64,000 nt of DNA from Terrisporobacter vanillatitrophus (GTDB lineage: Bacteria; Bacillota; Clostridia; Peptostreptococcales; Peptostreptococcaceae), in NCBI RefSeq assembly GCF_051148895.1, contig NZ_CP154625.1, positions 1,922,001 through 1,986,000 on the forward strand. Direction: 5' to 3'. Below the pieces are notes generated by a model. That model was given only the letters and a program-made list of their open reading frames with translations, was not told where the DNA came from and did no database searches. Below are positions 52,260 through 61,261 of the stretch, one piece after another. Position numbers and translations under genes: made by a program. Positions within the stretch are counted from its first letter, which is position 1. Each line of letters starts with the position of its first letter.

Positions 52260-52700
52260 ATGGAGAAGAAAACATTAGTTATTGGTGTTATAGGAGCTGA
52301 TGTGCATGCAATAGGTAATAAAATTCTATATCATTGCTTTGTGGAGGCAGGATTTAATGTGATTAATCTTGGAGTAATGGTTTCTCAAGAAGAATATGTG
52401 GAAGCAGCTATGGAATCTAATGCAGATGCAATTTTAGTTTCTTCTTTATATGGTCATGGGGAGATCGATTGCAGGGGTTTAAGAGAAAGATGTGAAGAAT
52501 GGGGATTAAGAAATATATTATTATATGTGGGAGGAAATATTGTTGTAGGTAAACAACCATTTGAAGAAGTTGAAAAAAGATTTAAACAAATGGGATTTGA
52601 TCGAGTATTTCCACCAGGAACAGATCCAGAAACTACAATAACTTGCTTAAAAAAAGATTTGAAAATTGGTGAAGAAAATGAAAATAGTCTTACTAATTGA
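52260..52700 (+). CDS. glmS: Glutamate mutase sigma subunit (B12-binding)
   Basis: A 146-residue cobalamin-binding subunit. Asp14, His16 and Gly19 form the DxHxxG motif of base-off/His-on B12 binding (GADVHAIGNKI); SSLYGHG and YVGGNIVVGK complete the site. With GlmE it interconverts glutamate and threo-3-methylaspartate by a radical mechanism. AAAAGGAGAGTTGAT ribosome site. Its 3' end overlaps glmL by 23 bases. Confidence 0.95.
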   Translation: MEKKTLVIGVIGADVHAIGNKILYHCFVEAGFNVINLGVMVSQEEYVEAAMESNADAILVSSLYGHGEIDCRGLRERCEEWGLRNILLYVGGNIVVGKQPFEEVEKRFKQMGFDRVFPPGTDPETTITCLKKDLKIGEENENSLTN

Positions 52701-54060
52701 TTTTGGTAGTACTTATACAAAGATAACTGCTGTTGATGTGGTCAAAGAAGTTATTTTAGGAACTGCATCTAGTTTTACAACAATAAGTACAGACATAAAT
52801 GAAGGGCTTAAAAAAGCCATAGAATCTTTAGAAAAACGAACAGGAAAGTTAGAGTATAGTCAGTACTTGGCTTGTTCTTCAGCAGCAGGAGGATTAAAAA
52901 TGATAGCAAGTGGTTTAGTTCCTGGTGTTACAGCTACTGCAGCAAAAGAAGCTTGTTTAGGTGCTGGTGCTAAGATTATAAAGGTGTATTCTTTTGAAAT
53001 GACTGAAGAGGATATAGAAGAAATCGAAAAAAATAAACCAGAGATATTTTTACTTGCAGGAGGAACTAATGGTGGAGATAAAAGATGCATTTTGCATAAT
53101 GCAAAAATGCTATCAAACTGTAAAATAGATTTCCCCATAATAATAGCTGGTAATAATGCAGTTAGTCATAAGTGTAAAAAAATATTAAAAGATAAAGAAT
53201 CATATATTGTAGAAAATGTAATGCCTATATTTGGTGAGTTGAATATAGTGCCAGCACAAAACAAAATAAGAGAAATATTTTTACAAAAAATTATAAATGC
53301 AAAAGGTATTACGAAAGCAAGTGAATTAATATCAGAAATAATAATGCCAACACCATCAGCAGTAATGAGTGGGATTGAACTTTTATCAAATGGTTATGAA
53401 GATGAAAAAGGTATAGGAGAACTTATAGCCATTGATTTAGGTGGAGCAACTACTGATGTATATTCTGCTTCAGATGGAAGTCCAAAGGAGTCAAATGTTA
53501 TATATAAAGGAATTGAAGAGCCTTTTATAAAAAGAACAGTGGAAGGCGATATTGGAATGAGATATAGTGTTGGTGGAATTATTGATGAAGTAGGAATTGA
53601 GGATATTGCTCAAATATCTAATCTAAGTGAACAAAGAGTAAGAGAGATAATTGAGTATATTAAACTTAATCCACAAACATTACCAAATGAAAAAAACATT
53701 GAAAATCTAGATTTTGCACTTGCTGCAAAAGCAGTAGAGATAGCAATAACTAGACATTGTGGGAAAAAAGAAAAAATATACACATCCAATGGAATAGCAT
53801 ATTTGCAAAAAGGCAAGGATTTAACTCATGTAAAAAAAATTATTTTAACTGGTGGTGCACTGATTAACTTACCTTGTTTAGATAATATTTTAGAATATGT
53901 ATGTTTTAATGAAAAAAGTCAGGAATCTATGAGACCTAAAGATGCTGAAATTTTATTAGATAAAAAATATATTTTACAAGCAATGGGTCTACTATCAAAA
54001 TCATATCCGAAGGTTGCAATTCGAATTATGAAAAAGGAGTTAAAATATGGTGGAAATTAG
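52678..54060 (+). CDS. glmL: Glutamate mutase-associated protein GlmL (MutL), ASKHA ATPase
   Basis: A 460-residue protein with the actin/hexokinase-type phosphate loops LLIDFGSTYTK (5-15) and ELIAIDLGGATTDVYSA (about 247-263). GlmL/MutL proteins lie between the two mutase subunit genes in clostridia and are thought to reactivate the B12 enzyme using ATP. I start it at ATG 52678, with GGTGAAG just before; a TTG at 52666 is possible. The 3' end overlaps glmE by 14 bases. Confidence 0.92.
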   Translation: MKIVLLIDFGSTYTKITAVDVVKEVILGTASSFTTISTDINEGLKKAIESLEKRTGKLEYSQYLACSSAAGGLKMIASGLVPGVTATAAKEACLGAGAKIIKVYSFEMTEEDIEEIEKNKPEIFLLAGGTNGGDKRCILHNAKMLSNCKIDFPIIIAGNNAVSHKCKKILKDKESYIVENVMPIFGELNIVPAQNKIREIFLQKIINAKGITKASELISEIIMPTPSAVMSGIELLSNGYEDEKGIGELIAIDLGGATTDVYSASDGSPKESNVIYKGIEEPFIKRTVEGDIGMRYSVGGIIDEVGIEDIAQISNLSEQRVREIIEYIKLNPQTLPNEKNIENLDFALAAKAVEIAITRHCGKKEKIYTSNGIAYLQKGKDLTHVKKIILTGGALINLPCLDNILEYVCFNEKSQESMRPKDAEILLDKKYILQAMGLLSKSYPKVAIRIMKKELKYGGN

Positions 54061-55504
54061 GAATAAAAAGATTTCTAAGGAAGAATTTAATCATATTAGA
54101 GAAGAAGTTCTTACCTTATGGCCAACAGGAAAAGAAGTTAACTTAGAAGAATCGTTTGAATTTCATAAATCTCTTCCGGAAAATAAGATTTTCTCAGTTA
54201 AACTTATAAAAGCAAAAGAAGAAAAAACAACATTAATACAACCAAGAGCTGGAGTTGCTTTAGTTGAAGATCAAATTAAATTATTAACTTATTTACAAAA
54301 TGTAGGTCAGGCAGATTTACTACCTACAACTATAGATAGTTATACCAGACAAAATTGTTATGAAGATGCACAAAAAGGAATTATTGAATCTATTAAAAAT
54401 AATAAATCCATGCTAAATGGTTTTCCAGCTGTTAATCATGGAGTAGAAAGTTGTCGTAGAATTATAAATGCCCTAGATACACCAGTACAAGTAAGGCATG
54501 GTACACCAGATGCTAGACTTTTAAGTGAAATAACTTATGCGGGAGGATTTACAAGTTTTGAAGGGGGAGGTATTTCTTACAATATACCTTATGCAAAAAA
54601 TGTTTCATTAGAAAGGACTATTAGAGATTGGCAATATGTTGATAGATTAACAGGTTTGTATGAAGAAGAAGGTATTTCCATAAATCGTGAACCATATGGA
54701 CCTTTAACAGGAACTTTAGTTCCTCCATGTATATCTCACTCTGTTGCAATTATAGAAAGTTTACTAGCTGCAGAACAAGGTGTAAAAAATATTTCTGTAG
54801 GATATGGACAGTGTGGAAACTTTATTCAAGATATTGCTGCAATTAGAGCCTTGGAAGAACTTGCTAACGAATATTTAATAAAAGCAGGATATGAGGATGT
54901 TATTGTAACAACAGTACTTCATCAATGGATGGGAAGTTTTCCTCAGGATGAAGCAAAAGCATTTAGTGTAATTTCTTTAGGAAGTACTCTAGCTTCTCTT
55001 TCTAAAGCAACTAAAGTTATTGTAAAAACACCACATGAAGCTCTCGGTGTACCAACCATGGAAGCAAATGCACAGGGGTTACTTTGTACAAAACAAATTT
55101 TAGCTATGTTAAAAGATCAAGAGTTTAAAACTGCTGAAGTTGATATTGAAAAAGAAATTATAAAAAGGGAAACTCGTTGTATAATAGATAAATGTTTTGA
55201 AATAGGTGAATATGATATTGCTTTAGGTACTATTCGAGCTTTTAAAAGTGGTATTTTAGATATTCCTTTTGCTCCTTCTATTCATACTTTAGGCAAATTA
55301 TTACCAGCAAGAGATAATCATGGAGCTATTAGAATTCTTAATCCTGGAAGACTACCATTTACACCTGAAATACTAGAATTTAATAATGAGAAAATAGAAG
55401 AACGTGCTAAGTTTGAAAATAGAGAAAAATCTTTCCAAATGGTAATAGATGATGTTTATGCCATAAGTAAAGGAACACTTATTGGTCGTCCTAGAAATAA
55501 ATAA
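54047..55504 (+). CDS. glmE: Glutamate mutase epsilon (catalytic) subunit
   Basis: A 485-residue TIM-barrel catalytic subunit. IQPRAGVALVEDQIKLL, GFPAVNHGVESCRRI, VQVRHGTPDARLL and GGFTSFEGGGISYNIPY are strongly conserved family segments, including Arg residues that hold the glutamate. It works with GlmS in the first step of the methylaspartate pathway. Full length. It overlaps glmL and is followed by mal after 32 bases. Confidence 0.96.
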   Translation: MVEIRNKKISKEEFNHIREEVLTLWPTGKEVNLEESFEFHKSLPENKIFSVKLIKAKEEKTTLIQPRAGVALVEDQIKLLTYLQNVGQADLLPTTIDSYTRQNCYEDAQKGIIESIKNNKSMLNGFPAVNHGVESCRRIINALDTPVQVRHGTPDARLLSEITYAGGFTSFEGGGISYNIPYAKNVSLERTIRDWQYVDRLTGLYEEEGISINREPYGPLTGTLVPPCISHSVAIIESLLAAEQGVKNISVGYGQCGNFIQDIAAIRALEELANEYLIKAGYEDVIVTTVLHQWMGSFPQDEAKAFSVISLGSTLASLSKATKVIVKTPHEALGVPTMEANAQGLLCTKQILAMLKDQEFKTAEVDIEKEIIKRETRCIIDKCFEIGEYDIALGTIRAFKSGILDIPFAPSIHTLGKLLPARDNHGAIRILNPGRLPFTPEILEFNNEKIEERAKFENREKSFQMVIDDVYAISKGTLIGRPRNK

Positions 55505-55536
55505 ATTTACAAAAGTAAAACAAGGGGGATATTTCA

Positions 55537-56784
55537 ATGAAAATAAAAAATGTAGTTTGCTCAGCAGGTCGTACGGGTTTTTACTTTGATGATCAACGTG
55601 CAATAAAAAATGGAGCAATAAGTGATGGCTCAACTTATATAGGAAAGCCTGTTACACCAGGATTTACTAGAGTAAGACAAAGTGGAGAATCCATATCTGT
55701 CATGATAATTTTGGAAGATAATCAAATTGCCCTTGGTGATTGTGCAGCAGTACAATACAGTGGAGCAGGAGGACGTGACCCTCTATTTTTAGCCAAAGAT
55801 TTTATTCCAATTATAGAAAAAGAAGTCGCACCAAAATTAATAGGAAGAGAAATAACAAGTTTTAAAGAACTTTGTAATTTAATAGAAAATATAAGTGTTA
55901 ATAATAAAAAGCTTCATACAGCAATTAGATATGGGGTTACACAAGCACTACTTGATGCAGTTGCAAAATCAAATAATATGTTAATGTGTCAAGTTATTGC
56001 AAAGGAATATAATACTCAAGTCTTAGATGAAATTGTGCCAATATTCACGCAAAGTGGAGATAGTCGCTATGAAAATGCTGATAAAATGATTATAAAAGGG
56101 GCACAAGTCCTTCCTCATGCCTTAATTAATAATGTAAGTGAAAAATTAGGTTATAATGGCGAAAAATTAGAAGAGTATGTAGCTTGGCTTAGAGATAGAA
56201 TAATAAATTTAAGAGATGATAATTCTTACAATCCTACTATTCATATAGATGTGTACGGAACTTTAGGTGTTGCATTTGGTAATGATAGTTACGAAAAAAT
56301 AGTAAGTTATATGGAAAAATTATGTCATATAGCCAAACCATTTAAACTTCGTATAGAAGGGCCAGTAGATGTGGAAGACAGAGAAAAGCAAATGTTGGCA
56401 TTAAGAGAAATTAGAAAACTAATAGATGAAAGAAATATTAATGTGGAAATTGTAGCTGATGAATGGTGTAATACACTGGAAGATATTAAATATTTTGCTG
56501 ATAACAAAGCAGGTCATATTATTCAAATTAAAACTCCAGATTTGGGAGGAATAAATAATATAGTAGAGGCTGTTTTATATTGTAAAGAGAAAAATATAGG
56601 AGCTTATCAAGGTGGAACATGTAACGAAACAGATAACTCAGCCAAAATTTGTGCTCATATTGCTATGGCAAGCGGACCTGACCAAATTTTAGCCAAACCA
56701 GGTATGGGTGTGGATGAAGGTTATATGATTGTTTACAATGAAATGCAAAGAATTTTAGCTTTGAATAAAGTAATAAATAATTAA
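55537..56784 (+). CDS. mal: Methylaspartate ammonia-lyase
   Basis: A 415-residue enolase-superfamily enzyme that removes ammonia from threo-3-methylaspartate to give mesaconate. The catalytic bases match: His194 (LPHALINN) and Lys332 (IIQIKTPDLGGI). Mg2+ ligands are in HIDVYGTLG, RIEGPVD and VADEWCN. Start after CAAGGGGGATATTTCA. Fourth enzyme gene of the operon. Confidence 0.96.
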   Translation: MKIKNVVCSAGRTGFYFDDQRAIKNGAISDGSTYIGKPVTPGFTRVRQSGESISVMIILEDNQIALGDCAAVQYSGAGGRDPLFLAKDFIPIIEKEVAPKLIGREITSFKELCNLIENISVNNKKLHTAIRYGVTQALLDAVAKSNNMLMCQVIAKEYNTQVLDEIVPIFTQSGDSRYENADKMIIKGAQVLPHALINNVSEKLGYNGEKLEEYVAWLRDRIINLRDDNSYNPTIHIDVYGTLGVAFGNDSYEKIVSYMEKLCHIAKPFKLRIEGPVDVEDREKQMLALREIRKLIDERNINVEIVADEWCNTLEDIKYFADNKAGHIIQIKTPDLGGINNIVEAVLYCKEKNIGAYQGGTCNETDNSAKICAHIAMASGPDQILAKPGMGVDEGYMIVYNEMQRILALNKVINN

Positions 56785-56800
56785 GGGGATGGATAACAAG

Positions 56801-58162
56801 ATGAAAGAAGAATTTAGAATATTATCTCCTACGGCTATACTTGGATACGGTTTTCCAGAAGAATCATTTTTAGAAGGAATGAAAAGAAAGCCACATGTTA
56901 TTGCTGTAGATGCAGGTTCCACAGATCCAGGTCCTTATTATCTTGGAGCAGGAGAATCATTTACTGATAGAGATGCTGTAAAAAGAGATTTGGAAATAAT
57001 GATCGAAAGTGGATTGAGTAATGAAATTCCTGTTATTATTGGGACAGCAGGAGGTAGCGGAGGAGAAGTTCATTTAAATTGGTGCAAAGAAATAATTTAT
57101 GAAATAGCCAAGGAAAATAACTATAATTTTAAACTAGCTTTAATACATTCAGAAATCTCAAAAGATAAGGTAAAAAAAGCATTAGAAAATAATAAAATTT
57201 CACCACTTGGACCAGTTCCTTTATTAAAGGAAGCAGATATAAAAGAAACTACAAGAATTGTAGGTCAAATGGGTGTTGAACCTTTTATAGAAGCATTAAA
57301 TGAAGGGGCTAATATAATTTTAGCTGGTAGAACTTATGACCCATCTGTTTTTGCTGCTCCAGCTATAAAAGCAGGTTATGATAAAGGCCTTGCTCTTCAT
57401 CTTGGTAAGATTTTAGAATGTGCAGCCATATGTTCAACACCAGGAAGCGGTTCAGATTGTATGTTTGGATATTTAGGAGAAGATTATTTTAGGCTAGAGC
57501 CATTAAATCCTATAAGAAAATGTACCACAGTTTCTGTAGCAGCTCATACATTGTATGAAAAAACAAATCCGTATATTTTACCTGGACCTGGCGGACATTT
57601 AGATTTAACAGATTGTGAATTTACACAAGATAGTGAAAATATTGTAAAAGTCTCAGGTAGTAAATTTATTGAATCGTCTAAATATACGGTAAAATTAGAA
57701 GGAGCAAAATTAATAGGTTTTAGAACAGTATCTATTGCAGGGGCAAGAGATCCTATTATGATTGAAAAAATTGATGAAATAATTGAAGGAGTAAAAGAAA
57801 GAGTTGAAGACAATTTTAAATCTAAACAGTGGGATTACTACCTTAATATTTCCATATATGGTAAAAATGGTGTAATGGGAAATATAGAACCTACCCCTTC
57901 TACAAAAAATTCTCACGAAATAGGAGTAGTAATAGAAGCAGTAGCTAAGGATCAAAAAAAAGCAGATACAATATGTGCCTTCGCTCGTTCATCTATGCTT
58001 CATTTTGGATATGAAAATAGAAAAGCTACAGCAGGAAATTTAGCTTTTCCATACTCTCCAAGTGATTTTCATGCAGGAAAAGTATACAATTTTAGTATTT
58101 ATCATTTGATGGAAGTTGATAATGGATGTGATTTATTTACTATAGACTATGAAGAATTATAA
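56801..58162 (+). CDS. AtuA-like (DUF1446) protein
   Basis: A 453-residue protein of the acyclic terpene utilisation AtuA family. AVDAGSTDPGPYYLGAG, IIGTAGGSGGEVHLNW, ILAGRTYDPSVFAAPAI, CTPGSGSDCMFGYLGEDYF-like and RTVSIAGARDP are its conserved, Gly-rich blocks. The reaction of this family is not established to my knowledge. It begins about 16 bases after mal and is followed by a DUF4387 gene, a frequent partner. Since the pathway now needs mesaconate hydration, this pair is a candidate (inference). The start at 56801 suits GGGGATGG; an ATG at 56789 has no spacing for a ribosome site. Confidence 0.88.
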   Translation: MKEEFRILSPTAILGYGFPEESFLEGMKRKPHVIAVDAGSTDPGPYYLGAGESFTDRDAVKRDLEIMIESGLSNEIPVIIGTAGGSGGEVHLNWCKEIIYEIAKENNYNFKLALIHSEISKDKVKKALENNKISPLGPVPLLKEADIKETTRIVGQMGVEPFIEALNEGANIILAGRTYDPSVFAAPAIKAGYDKGLALHLGKILECAAICSTPGSGSDCMFGYLGEDYFRLEPLNPIRKCTTVSVAAHTLYEKTNPYILPGPGGHLDLTDCEFTQDSENIVKVSGSKFIESSKYTVKLEGAKLIGFRTVSIAGARDPIMIEKIDEIIEGVKERVEDNFKSKQWDYYLNISIYGKNGVMGNIEPTPSTKNSHEIGVVIEAVAKDQKKADTICAFARSSMLHFGYENRKATAGNLAFPYSPSDFHAGKVYNFSIYHLMEVDNGCDLFTIDYEEL

Positions 58163-58180
58163 AAATGGAGATGATGATTA

Positions 58181-58489
58181 ATGACTAAGTTAGTTGATAT
58201 TACAAATATTATTCGTAGCAAAAATTCTGGGCCTTATGAATTGACTATAGATATAATGTTTAAAACTTTAGAAGACTATGAAAATGTATGCAACAATAAA
58301 ATAATAAATGAGAATTTAATTTGTGATTTATATAAAATAAACAAAGAAGATATTATTAATATTATAGAATTTAAACCAGCTAATGCAATAAAAATAACAA
58401 TAAAAAGACCTATTGCATCAGGTGATTTGGGAGAAACTGATGTTTATGGTGCCCAGCAACATGCACCACTTTTAAGCATAGAATTTTAA
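58181..58489 (+). CDS. DUF4387 protein, partner of the AtuA-like protein
   Basis: A 102-residue protein with IIRSKNSGPYELTIDIMF at the start and IKRPIASGDLGETDVYGAQQHAPLL at the end, the conserved blocks of DUF4387. In some proteins this domain is fused to the C-terminus of AtuA-like proteins, which supports a two-subunit complex here. Last gene of the operon, ending in a terminator. Confidence 0.85.
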   Translation: MTKLVDITNIIRSKNSGPYELTIDIMFKTLEDYENVCNNKIINENLICDLYKINKEDIINIIEFKPANAIKITIKRPIASGDLGETDVYGAQQHAPLLSIEF

Positions 58490-58496
58490 TTAAAAT

Positions 58497-58536
58497 AAAG
58501 ACAATTATTTATAATATTATAAGTAATTGTCTTTGT
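58497..58536 (+). terminator. Intrinsic terminator of the glutamate mutase operon
   Basis: 17-base arms (58497-58513 and 58518-58534, one G-U), then TGTTT. Confidence 0.8.
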
Positions 58537-58594
58537 TTATATATTAAAGATACAAATTGATAATTTTATACATATATGTTAATATTTATATATA

Positions 58595-58704
58595 AGCTGA
58601 CTCTAAAGACATGGTCTAAGGGGAAAGGGATTAGTGTTAAATATCTCTAATTTCTTAAGTATTTTCTTATAAAAAGGCATCTAAAATGTCAAGATATATC
58701 AGCT
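58595..58704 (+). ncRNA. Structured leader of the orphan binding-protein gene
   Basis: Nested helices are visible: AGCTGA (58595-58600) with TCAGCT (58699-58704), GACAT (58608-58612) with ATGTC (58686-58690), and AAGGGATTAG (58625-58634) with CTAATTTCTT (58647-58656, two G-U). The outer helix closes 27 bases before the ATG at 58731. This looks like a compact aptamer-type domain, but I do not recognise a known riboswitch consensus. Confidence 0.4.
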
Positions 58705-58730
58705 GAATGAATAGTATTGGGGGTAAATTT

Positions 58731-59714
58731 ATGAAAAAAATTTTTGCAGTACTTATGTCATTATTAATTACTTCAAGTCTTGTTGTAGGGTGTAGTTCTA
58801 AAAATAATGAGCAACAACCAGTTACAGTAAATGTGGGAGCGCCAGATGGATTACCAGCTATAGCAATTGCAAAATTATCACAAGAAAATCCTGAAATAAA
58901 AGAAGGATATAAAGTTAAATACACTCTTGAAGTAACTTCTGATGTTTTATCAACTGATGTAATGAAGGAAGCTCTAGATATTGCCATAGTACCATCAAAT
59001 ATGGCTTCAATTGCTTTTAATAAAACATCAAATTATCAAATTGCTGGAACTGTAGGGAATGGGTCTTTTTACCTAGTAAGTAGTGATGAAGATGTAAAGG
59101 GATTAAACTCATCATTAGAAGGAAAAGAAGTGGGTAATATTGGTAAAGGATTAACTCCAGATATAACAGTTCAAGCATTATTAAAAGAACAAAAAGTTGA
59201 TTCATCAGCTATTAAATTTAATTATTCTAACGAAGCTAGTAATTTAGTATCATTATTAGCAACAAAAAAATTATCAACAGGTATAGTACCAGAGCCAGCA
59301 CTTAGTGGTTTACTTACAAAAAATCCTGATTTAAAAGTTATATGTGGTGTTAATGATACTTGGAAAGATGTATTTAAAAATGAAAATGGATATCCACAGT
59401 CAACTTTAATTGTTAAAACATCTTTTGCGAAGGAAAATCCTGAATTTGTAGCAAGTTTTATTAAAGCTTTAGATGAAAATATAAAATATACAAATGAGAA
59501 TCCTAAAGAAGCAGGAGAATTTGCTGTAAAATTTGGTGTAAACGTAAAAGCACCTTTACTAGTAAAAGCTATAGATAGAACTAATTTAAAATTTATATCT
59601 ATAGACGATTGTAAAGATGACTATGTTAATTATTATAATAGCTTATTTTCATTTAACCCTAAGGTGTTAGGTGGAAAAGTACCAAATGAAAATATATATT
59701 ATACAGAAAAATAA
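58731..59714 (+). CDS. ABC transporter substrate-binding lipoprotein (NMT1/SsuA-like), orphan
   Basis: A 327-residue lipoprotein. The signal peptide MKKIFAVLMSLLITSSLVVGC ends with lipobox Cys21. The mature part has the periplasmic-binding fold of the NMT1/SsuA/ThiY group: VNVGAPDGLPAIAIAKL, ALDIAIVPSNMASIAFN, and GTVGNGSFYLVSS. No permease or ATPase gene is next to it. Ligand unknown; aromatic sulfonates, pyrimidines and similar small molecules are bound by relatives. The start at 58731 suits GGGGGT; an in-frame ATG at 58707 is less likely. Confidence 0.85.
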   Translation: MKKIFAVLMSLLITSSLVVGCSSKNNEQQPVTVNVGAPDGLPAIAIAKLSQENPEIKEGYKVKYTLEVTSDVLSTDVMKEALDIAIVPSNMASIAFNKTSNYQIAGTVGNGSFYLVSSDEDVKGLNSSLEGKEVGNIGKGLTPDITVQALLKEQKVDSSAIKFNYSNEASNLVSLLATKKLSTGIVPEPALSGLLTKNPDLKVICGVNDTWKDVFKNENGYPQSTLIVKTSFAKENPEFVASFIKALDENIKYTNENPKEAGEFAVKFGVNVKAPLLVKAIDRTNLKFISIDDCKDDYVNYYNSLFSFNPKVLGGKVPNENIYYTEK

Positions 59715-59725
59715 ATAGATTTTAT

Positions 59726-59759
59726 ATTCCTTACTAATATTTTAGTAAGGAATTTTTTT
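59726..59759 (+). terminator. Intrinsic terminator
   Basis: 12-base perfect arms (59726-59737 and 59742-59753), then seven T. Confidence 0.9.
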
Positions 59760-59868
59760 ATAATTTCAAATCTATTGATTTAAGTGGTGAAGTTTACTAA
59801 AGCTAAATTTCATGGAATATTGTGTCAAAAAATATAAAACACAATATATTAATATAGGAGGTGTTGTT

Positions 59869-60783
59869 ATGGGTAAAAAATATCTTATTGCCCTAGATGA
59901 TGGCCATGGCATGGAAACACTAGGAAAGAGAACTCCACCACTAACAAAGGATTTATATATAGATGGGAAGTTAATAAGAAAAAAAGGTGAAGTTATTAAA
60001 GAAAATGAGTTTAATAGTGCAGTTGTTAAATATTTGGAAAAAGCTTTAAAAAGATGTGGTTTTAATGTATTACTAGTTTCATCAGGAGATAGTGATGTAC
60101 CTTTGAAAACTAGAGTTAGTCGAGCAAATTCAGCTGGTGCAGATGCTTACATTAGCAAACATTATAATGCAGTGGGAGAAAAATGGCAGGGTAAGGTGAA
60201 AGGTCTTGTAACTATAATACATTACAATTCTTCGAGTAAGTCAAAAGAATTGGCTAAAAATGTGCATGAAGAACTTTGGGAACTTCACAAAGATCATAAT
60301 TGCAAAAACTTTGGGGTTAGAAAAGATACAGATATTTCTGGGTTTAGCTTATATGTACTAAAAAATACAAAAATGCCTGCCATACTAACTGAATCAGGAT
60401 TTATGGATAATATGACTGAAGCTGTGGAAATGTTAGATCCTAAATTTCAAAAAGCAGATGCAGAAGGAACTTGTAAGGGAATTTGTAAAACCTTTGGGGT
60501 AAAATACATTGAACCAAGTAATGAACAAAAGGAAGATAAAAAAGAAGATAAAAAAAATAATGAAGAAGATACAGATGTTAAGTATATAAAAGTCAAAGCA
60601 AATGAATTGAACATAAGAAATTCAGCATCCTGGGAAAAGGATGCAATAAGTGGAACTGTGAAAAAAGGTGAAGTATTTACTGTAGTTAAAAAATTAAAAG
60701 TAGGAAATAGTTCTATGTATAAGCTAAAATCAGGTTACTTTATTACGACAAATTCGCAATATGTGGATAGTATAGTAAAGTAG
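59869..60783 (+). CDS. N-acetylmuramoyl-L-alanine amidase with SH3-like domain, no signal peptide
   Basis: A 304-residue cell-wall hydrolase. The amidase_3 zinc ligands are His13 (DDGHG), Glu47 and His98 (SKHYNA), with catalytic Glu175 (LTESGF). After a Lys/Glu-rich linker (about 215-235) comes a bacterial SH3-like domain (KANELNIRNSASWEKD onward). It lacks a signal peptide, like phage endolysins and mother-cell lysis enzymes, yet no phage genes are near. The start at 59869 follows ATAGGAGGTGTTGTT; an upstream frame start at 59812 has no ribosome site. A 9-bp hairpin (59817-59825/59839-59847) precedes the ribosome site. Confidence 0.88.
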   Translation: MGKKYLIALDDGHGMETLGKRTPPLTKDLYIDGKLIRKKGEVIKENEFNSAVVKYLEKALKRCGFNVLLVSSGDSDVPLKTRVSRANSAGADAYISKHYNAVGEKWQGKVKGLVTIIHYNSSSKSKELAKNVHEELWELHKDHNCKNFGVRKDTDISGFSLYVLKNTKMPAILTESGFMDNMTEAVEMLDPKFQKADAEGTCKGICKTFGVKYIEPSNEQKEDKKEDKKNNEEDTDVKYIKVKANELNIRNSASWEKDAISGTVKKGEVFTVVKKLKVGNSSMYKLKSGYFITTNSQYVDSIVK

Positions 60784-60788
60784 TGATT

Positions 60789-60830
60789 TTAAATAAGCAT
60801 TTATCCAAGTATAAATGCTTATTTAAGTTT
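60789..60830 (+). terminator. Intrinsic terminator
   Basis: 16-base perfect arms (60789-60804 and 60811-60826), short T-run after. Confidence 0.85.
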
Positions 60831-60925
60831 TGAAGGGATATATTAAATATATATTAAATAATTTACATTGGTATTGGAGAAAATAAGATTATATATTTAT
60901 AATATGATAAATTTGAGGTGATGAG

Positions 60926-61141
60926 ATGAATAATAAAATGTATAATTTAAATCATAGTTCCCATAATTATTTGAAAAATAATTATGAAGATAATTTTAAT
61001 AATATTGAGTGGAATAATGATGAAATTGTGTCTTTAGATGATGACATACCAATTAATGATGACTATAAAAATGAATATAGTAAAAAATACTCATTTCCAC
61101 AAAAAAAAGGATTTACATTTAAGCAAAATAAATATAAATAA
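60926..61141 (+). CDS. Asn-rich small protein of unknown function
   Basis: A 71-residue protein rich in Asn, Asp, Tyr and Lys, with an acidic middle (DEIVSLDDDIPINDDY) and a basic end. No domain is recognisable. TTGAGGTGATGAG is a credible ribosome site and it has a terminator, so it is probably expressed. Low-complexity proteins of this kind are often spore or sporulation proteins in clostridia, which is only a suggestion. Confidence 0.5.
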   Translation: MNNKMYNLNHSSHNYLKNNYEDNFNNIEWNNDEIVSLDDDIPINDDYKNEYSKKYSFPQKKGFTFKQNKYK

Positions 61142-61158
61142 TATATAAGCAATTAACT

Positions 61159-61190
61159 AATACTTTGTTGACCTCAATAAAGTATTTTTA
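61159..61190 (+). terminator. Intrinsic terminator
   Basis: 8-base arms AATACTTT (61159-61166) and AAAGTATT (61179-61186), then TTT. Confidence 0.6.
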
Positions 61191-61261
61191 AATTGTCTTA
61201 TATAAGGAGAATAACTTATGTTAAAATAATAATGAAGATAAGAATAGGGAGATTGTTAGAT

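Noticed and set aside
59869..61141. Prophage remnant
   Set aside because: Only one lysin-like gene is present; no capsid, tail, integrase, holin or attachment sites are near.
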